Part shown: positions 59,392-64,000 of the stretch, in pieces | Position numbering within the stretch: position 1 is the first letter of the stretch | How the letters are laid out: every line of letters starts with the position of its first letter | Assembly (NCBI RefSeq): GCF_947172395.1 | Contig: NC_069095.1 | Span: forward strand, 4,216,001-4,280,000 | Direction: 5' to 3' | DNA from: Bicyclus anynana | Lineage: Eukaryota; Arthropoda; Insecta; Lepidoptera; Nymphalidae | DNA length: 64,000 bases | Notes under the pieces: generated by a model | Databases searched by the model: none | What the model saw: only the letters and a program-made list of their open reading frames with translations | What the model was told of the DNA's origin: nothing | Program-made: the position numbers and the translations under genes

Positions 59392-62300
59392 CTGTAAGAA
59401 AAGATAAATTGAATTGTACAGGCAGTCATTTTACAGGCGCGTTTGTGTGTGAATTATAAATCATTTAAATTAATTCATTTATTAATTGTTAATGTTTTGA
59501 CGGCCTCCGTGGCGCAGTGGTATGCGCGGTGGATTTACAAAACGGAGGACCTGGATTTTCTTAATTGGTCCAGGTCTGGCTGGTGGGAGGCTTCGGCCGT
59601 CGCTAGTTACCACCCTACCGGCAAAGACGTACCGCCAAGCGATTTAGCGTTCCGGTATGATGTCGTGTAGAGTGTGAAAGGAGTGTGGATTTTCATCCTC
59701 CTCCTAACAAGTTAGCCCGTTTCCATCTTAGACTGCATCATCACTTACCATCATGTGAGATTGTAGTCAAGGGCTTACCTGTAAAGAGTAAAAAAAAAAA
59801 TATTTATTTTTGTGTGCAATTAACTATTTCTTCTTCTTCTTTCAAAAATTCCTCCCCATGTCGTATATTTATAATATTTATAATGTATAAACTCAATTTA
59901 ATAATAAATTTGCTATGGTAATATGCTGGTACTCGATGTAGCGTTATATCGAGTAATATCACAGAAAATTATACGATTTTGCTAACATACGCTTTTACTA
60001 CTCAGTAATACAAAAGTGTGAAAAACTATAAACTTGAACATATTTTAACTTTACCTCCTAGGATAAGACTGGCGCTATTTAAAACTTCAACCATCAAATG
60101 GAAGAAGTATTTGAAGAATTTAAATTTTAAACACTTCCTCAAAAGTTTAGTTAAAACTTTTCAACATATTTTTTTTGTTAAAAATGACTATCAACTATAA
60201 CACACACAAGTATAGGTATTTGAAACTTTTAATATTTTATTATTTGAAATCATCAACTATGTACAGAACATACACATACATACAGAAGAAATTGCTTACC
60301 TTCATCTATTGCTTGCCTCAGTTCAGGACTAAGTACAATTTCTGGCTCGTCTACTGTTTGGCATGAAATAGTTTCCGGACCTACTTCATAATGTTCAACC
60401 CCTTTGTCATCAGTCTTGAAATCATAGCCATAATTCGATGTTCCCAATGCAGCTGAAAATATAATAAGTACATATACAATATGCATATTATACTTCAAAA
60501 AAAAATTGTGACGGGAAATGTGGAAGGCAAACGACCACGAGGTAGATCTCCGACCCGATGGTCAGACCTTCTCAAGGAAACAGGAGCCCGCACCTTTTAC
60601 AGTGCCGTCCAAATGGCCAGCGACCTTACTCGATGGAGGAGCATTGTATACTGAAAAATGACTCTCCAAGGTGGTCACGATCCTCAGTCATGAGGGACCG
60701 AATGGAGAGAGAGAGAGAGAGTGATATATCTATACTTTTATACTAATATGATAAAGAGGAAAAATTTGATTGTTTGTTTGTATGTTTTGAATAGGCTGGA
60801 GTTACTGAACCGATTTGAAAAAAATCTTTCACTTTTGGAAAGGTACACTATCCCCGACTGCTATAGGGTATATTTTATTCCCGTATTCCTACAGAAACGG
60901 GAACCACGCAGGTGTACCGCGCGGTGTACTGCTAGTAATAATATATATATTATATGTGGATATAGAACTCGTAGTAAGGAAATCTAAAGGAGAATCAAGG
61001 TAACTTACAAAGCGTAAAGGATAAGCAAGCTGAAGTGGCTGTGGGCGGCCCATATAGCTGAAGAGCTAGTCGACATTTTTGGGAAACATTTTTATTCTTT
61101 ACTCCCATAACACACTTTGACGGCCTCCGTAGCACAGTGATATGCGCGGTGGATTTACAAGACGGAGGTCCTGGGTTCGATCCCTGGCTGAGCCAATTGA
61201 GGTTTAAATCACTACGATTTAAAGTTCACTTTAAAGAAAATTGAAGTTTAAATCTTAATGTTTATAAATGCTGTTAATGTTCAATTTAAAACTGTATAAA
61301 TTTCAGATTTCCACAGTGATATTTTTTGCAAAAAAGTCTCCACTTTGGCCATATAGGGGTTAGTTTACCCCGCTACTTCCCAGCCAGGTCTCCAGTTCTG
61401 TGTTAGAGTACCTAGTACAGGAGATACAAGTTTTCGGTTTGCCTCAAATATCTACCCTAAAAATGCCGACCAGCTCTCAGACCATTTATGTCCAGCGGAC
61501 GGATAAAGGTTGATGATGATGATATATATGTATAATAAACTCTCAAAAGTATTGACACTGTGACTTAAGATTTATGTTGAATTAAAATGCGTGTAATTGA
61601 ATTCGATTTAAACGATATATTCATTAAAATTTCTTAAAAGCAAAGTCTTGTTTTAGATTGATTAAAATTACAGCTTAGCTCTGAGAAATTCGAAATCCTC
61701 GGACTGGACATGAGACTAATCGCATACGCTTTAGTCGGACACAGTGGTTGGGATTGTGGTTCTAATAAATATAATATCTATGTTCAGTTGTACGAAACTA
61801 AACCGAACTTAATTTTGTTGCTAGTACATAATATGTCTTCTGTGTTGCTAGTAAGATCATCAATCATAATTCATAACCCATATTCGGCTCACTGTTGAGC
61901 ACGAGTTTTCTCTTAGAACAAGGGATAAGGATTGGCAGACTTCACATACGTAGAGATTTGAGAAAATTTTCAAATATGCATGTTTCCTATCGATGTTTTT
62001 CCTTCACGTGATATTTAATTTCTTAAAATGCACATAACTGAAATGTTGGAGGTGCATTACCCGGACCGAATTGGAACCTACGTCCTCCGAATCGAAGGCA
62101 GACGTTATATACACTGAACTATCACGTTTCTCGCTCGTAAGGTGAGTGATGGTAAAAATAAATCCTCTCCACATGAATTAAAATTAACAATTCATTGATG
62201 TTGCCACAAATGTAAAATGCCTTAATTAAAAAGGAATTTCACATTAGACCTGGATATTCCAAGATATAGAATGTGGAATAGGGCAGGCTAAAAGTGTATT

Positions 62301-62709
62301 TTATATAATGTCTGAGAGCTTTACTTTCTTTTAAAAAAAGTCTTCTCAAAAGTTTTTAAAAGAGCTGGGAAGCTGGTGTTACGTCTTCGTGTCTCGGAGA
62401 GCATTTAAAGCCATCGATCGCTTATCATTAGCATCTGATAATGATCGTAAGAGTTAAATGTTATCACCTGAAGTTTACGAGCAGCGTAATGGGGTCTGAG
62501 CTTCAAATCCTCTCGTAAATGGAGGGAGACCTTGTTCTGTATTGATTTAGTCAAGGCTTCTAATGAAGAATGCTGACTACTTACTTGCTTTAAGAGTATA
62601 AGAGCCTGTTAGTGACTTCTGTAGTTTGCCCAGTTCGACTGTTACGTCTCCGATTATGTTTAGAGTAGCTCTGGTTTGCAACGCTACTGATTTAGCTTCT
62701 GTGTCCATT
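59237..62709 (-). CDS. Unrecognised protein, 3 exons, 3' part of gene (144 codons seen)
   Basis: Exons in transcript order: 62585-62709, 60300-60452, 59237-59391, ending at TAA 59239-59237. Junction phases match (exon 1 ends with one base, the next starts with two; the same again at the second junction), with donors gtaagt and gtaagc. The first exon seen starts with one base completing an upstream codon, so the 5' end is probably beyond 64000. The joined product has an amphipathic segment (VELGKLQKSL), an acidic middle (ETISCQTVDEPEIVL), and a Lys-rich helical end (EKLKEKKEIFKQNELQKL) with only two cysteines. I do not recognise a family. An alternative reading starts inside the second exon's upstream flank, where in-frame codons from 60486 look like a signal peptide. 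A repeat lies directly upstream of that start, which makes it less likely. Confidence 0.6.
59500..59800 (+). repeat. SINE B, near full length with B-box deletion
   Basis: The A-box head is present, but the stretch with the GGTTCGATCCC B box is deleted (CTGGATTTTCTTAATTGG). The tail ends in about ten A's. Confidence 0.8.
60300..60452 (-). CDS. Unrecognised gene, second exon seen
   Basis: Two bases plus 50 codons plus one base, from ALGTSNYGYDF to SPELRQAIDE. The acceptor is tattttcag and the donor gtaagc. The open frame continues upstream to an ATG at 60498 and a second at 60486, reading as a hydrophobic leader. Confidence 0.6.
60505..60725 (+). pseudogene. LINE reverse-transcriptase C-terminal fragment, second type
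   Basis: Encodes GKRPRGRSPTRWSDLL and MASDLTRWRSIVY before a stop, related in plan to the RTE end but different in sequence; ends in a GA run. Confidence 0.7.
60729..60935 (+). mobile_element. Helitron
   Basis: TCTATAC start, end CGCGGTGTACTGCTAG; starts right after the GA run of a LINE fragment. Confidence 0.75.
61015..61072 (+). pseudogene. RTE fragment
   Basis: Encodes the AKLKW-like stretch (AAGCTGAAGTGGCTGTGGGC) only. Confidence 0.5.
61120..61208 (+). repeat. SINE B head only
   Basis: tRNA-like head with GGTTCGATCCC; the body after the head does not match SINE B. Confidence 0.65.
61440..61520 (+). pseudogene. LINE 3' end with GAT tail
   Basis: ATGTCCAGCGGACGGATAAA followed by a GATGATGAT run, similar in layout to the RTE ends. 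Confidence 0.45.
61867..62131 (-). repeat. SINE A
   Basis: Diverged and internally deleted; the head with TATCACG is still visible. Confidence 0.75.
62585..62709 (-). CDS. Unrecognised gene, first exon seen
   Basis: One base plus 41 codons plus one base. Only one of the three frames is open. The acceptor is ttcaacag and the donor is a strong gtaagt. Confidence 0.55.
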
Positions 62710-62804
62710 CTGTTGAAAACATGAAAATTACATTTAATTGCATCCTTTTACAAGCCATAAATTAAGATTAGGATATCCAAAATATTTTTATTCATCATGA
62801 ATTT

Positions 62805-62986
62805 TAAAACGCTTTTCTTTTTCTTAGGAAAAGTGTACAGAACCGATTTCAATGGGCATTTCACTGGAAGATAGAGGAGGTTACTGAACAACATATAGGC
62901 TATTTTTTATCCCAGAAAAATCCATGGTGCCTGCGAGATTTGTGAAAAACTAATTTCACGCAGACGTAGACGCGGGTATCTGCTAG
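62805..62986 (+). mobile_element. Helitron, 5' end degraded
   Basis: End reads CACGCAGACGTAGACGCGGG then CTGCTAG. Confidence 0.7.
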
Positions 62987-63150
62987 TTTAAACTAAAAAT
63001 ACATCAGCCTTATTGACAATTGACTACTAGATCGTTTCACATAAATTGCTATTTATTGATTCCAACTTAGAATCTATAAGCATCAATTTACATTCATTAA
63101 AATTACAATTGTGGAATGATTGCTGTCTGATATTTGCAACATGTTAAGAA

Positions 63151-63608
63151 TCTATACTAATATTATAAAGCTGAAAAGTTTGTTTGTTTGATTGCACGCG
63201 TTAATCTCAGGAAGTACTGGTCCGATTTGAAAAATATTTTCGGTGATAGATAGCCCATTTATCAAGGAAGTCTATAGGCTATATTATATTCTCAAAGAAA
63301 TTAGGGATCCTTCCTAAAACTTTAATAACGTAATCCAAGGTGCACAAAAGTTTTGTTTACATGGCGTGCACTGCAAAAACGATTGAAAATACGAACGAGC
63401 GAAAATAGCATCAAAAAGAGGTGAACTAGGGCTAGAAAGTTTGTATGGAAATTCCTTCAGTTTTCAAGGTACATTTGTAAATATTAAATTAGTGGACTAT
63501 TTATTATACTTTAAAAAACTTGCAAAAATATAGAAGGGTGTGAAATATGGGTGTGGGTTGAAAGTTAACATCAATTTTCACGCGGACGACGTCGCGGGCG
63601 TCCGCTAG
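63151..63608 (+). mobile_element. Helitron, long copy
   Basis: About 458 bases from TCTATACTAATATTATAAAG to GCGTCCGCTAG. Its middle matches a headless stretch at 15860-16000 in BACE-like intron 5. Confidence 0.8.
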
Positions 63609-63739
63609 TTATTGATATAATACAACCAACACAAGGTGTGGTCAGGCTGTTTGTAAGCTACCTGAAATACCATACTAAAGATACAACTTTGTACCTAAGA
63701 ATAATTGGAATTACAATTTATGTATTTTGTGCATATTAT

Positions 63740-63941
63740 CTAGCTACGCCTTGCGGTTTTACCCGTGAAAAATAAGTAAATACGTACGTAACTATTTTTT
63801 TCAGGATTAAAACAGCCTATGTGTTAATTCAGGTTATAATCTATCTCGACTTTAAATTTCATCCAAATCGGTTTAGTAGTTGCGGCGTTAAAGAGTAACT
63901 CACATTCATACAAACTTTCGCGGTTATAATGTTAGTAGGAT
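63740..63941 (-). mobile_element. Helitron
   Basis: Minus strand, CTAG end and GCGAAAGTTTGTATGAATGT near the start. Confidence 0.7.
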
Positions 63942-64000
63942 TCGTTCAGAAGTTTTAAATGGTGTAACTATCCTGACATTACAATGTTCGCTGAAAAATC

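Larger units (their letters stand above)
60453..62584 (-). other. Intron of the unrecognised gene
   Basis: Contains a LINE C-terminal fragment (60505-60725), a Helitron (60729-60935), an RTE scrap (61015-61072), a SINE B head (61120-61208), a SINE A (61867-62131) and a SINE C 3' end (about 62335-62470). Confidence 0.6.
62710..64000. other. Right flank, upstream of the unrecognised gene
   Basis: Three Helitron copies occupy most of this stretch. No upstream exon for the unrecognised gene could be found here on the minus strand. Confidence 0.5.

Noticed and set aside
1..64000. CRISPR array, operon, prophage or toxin system
   Set aside because: The DNA is eukaryotic; the regular repeats are microsatellites or transposons, with no spacer pattern or bacterial gene layout.

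Overview
The window is nuclear DNA from a moth or butterfly (Lepidoptera). It is AT-rich, its genes are split into short exons with GT/AG junctions, and the rest is crowded with repeats of lepidopteran type: tRNA-derived SINEs, 5'-truncated RTE-type and CR1/Jockey-like LINE ends, Lep1-like Helitrons (TC start, CTAG end, 'CACGCGGACGAAGTCGCGGGCGTCCGCTAGT'-like 3' ends in several variants), hAT-like and other MITEs, and ATG/ATC microsatellites. The species was not determined; a nymphalid-like butterfly is only a guess from the SINE type.

Four genes are supported. (1) A nine-exon gene on the minus strand, 12436-19442, encodes a 491-residue membrane-anchored aspartic protease of the beta-secretase (BACE) type, with both catalytic motifs, the flap tyrosine, all six conserved cysteines and a C-terminal membrane span. 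Every exon phase agrees. (2) A single-exon gene on the plus strand, 20550-21608, encodes replication factor C subunit 3 (352 residues). Genes 1 and 2 are divergent, with about 1.1 kb between their start codons. (3) A five-exon gene on the minus strand, 22359-44753, encodes a 261-residue secreted takeout/juvenile-hormone-binding-protein (JHBP) family protein. Its first intron of about 13.9 kb is filled with repeats. Its 3' end converges on RFC3. (4) Three exons on the minus strand, 59237-62709, form the 3' part of an unrecognised gene whose 5' end probably lies beyond the right edge.

Layout: 1-12282 is gene-free and repeat-rich; 12436-19510 is BACE and its core promoter; 19511-20549 is the divergent intergenic region; 20550-21608 is RFC3; 21609-22358 is the convergent gap with a MITE and a perfect hairpin; 22359-44809 is the takeout-like gene; 44810-59236 is intergenic DNA with many SINE, LINE and Helitron copies and one weak candidate first exon near 48034; 59237-64000 holds the unrecognised gene and its repeat-rich introns.

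The genes do not form a pathway: BACE is a secretory-pathway or surface protease, RFC3 is a nuclear clamp-loader subunit, and the takeout-like protein is a predicted secreted carrier of hydrophobic ligands. I see no CRISPR, no operon structure, no true tRNA or rRNA gene and no new multi-gene system. The most interesting signals are repeat insertions sitting against BACE splice sites, SINE/LINE pairs sharing 3' tails, Helitrons carrying a TAGGG-like minisatellite, and the unrecognised gene at the right end.
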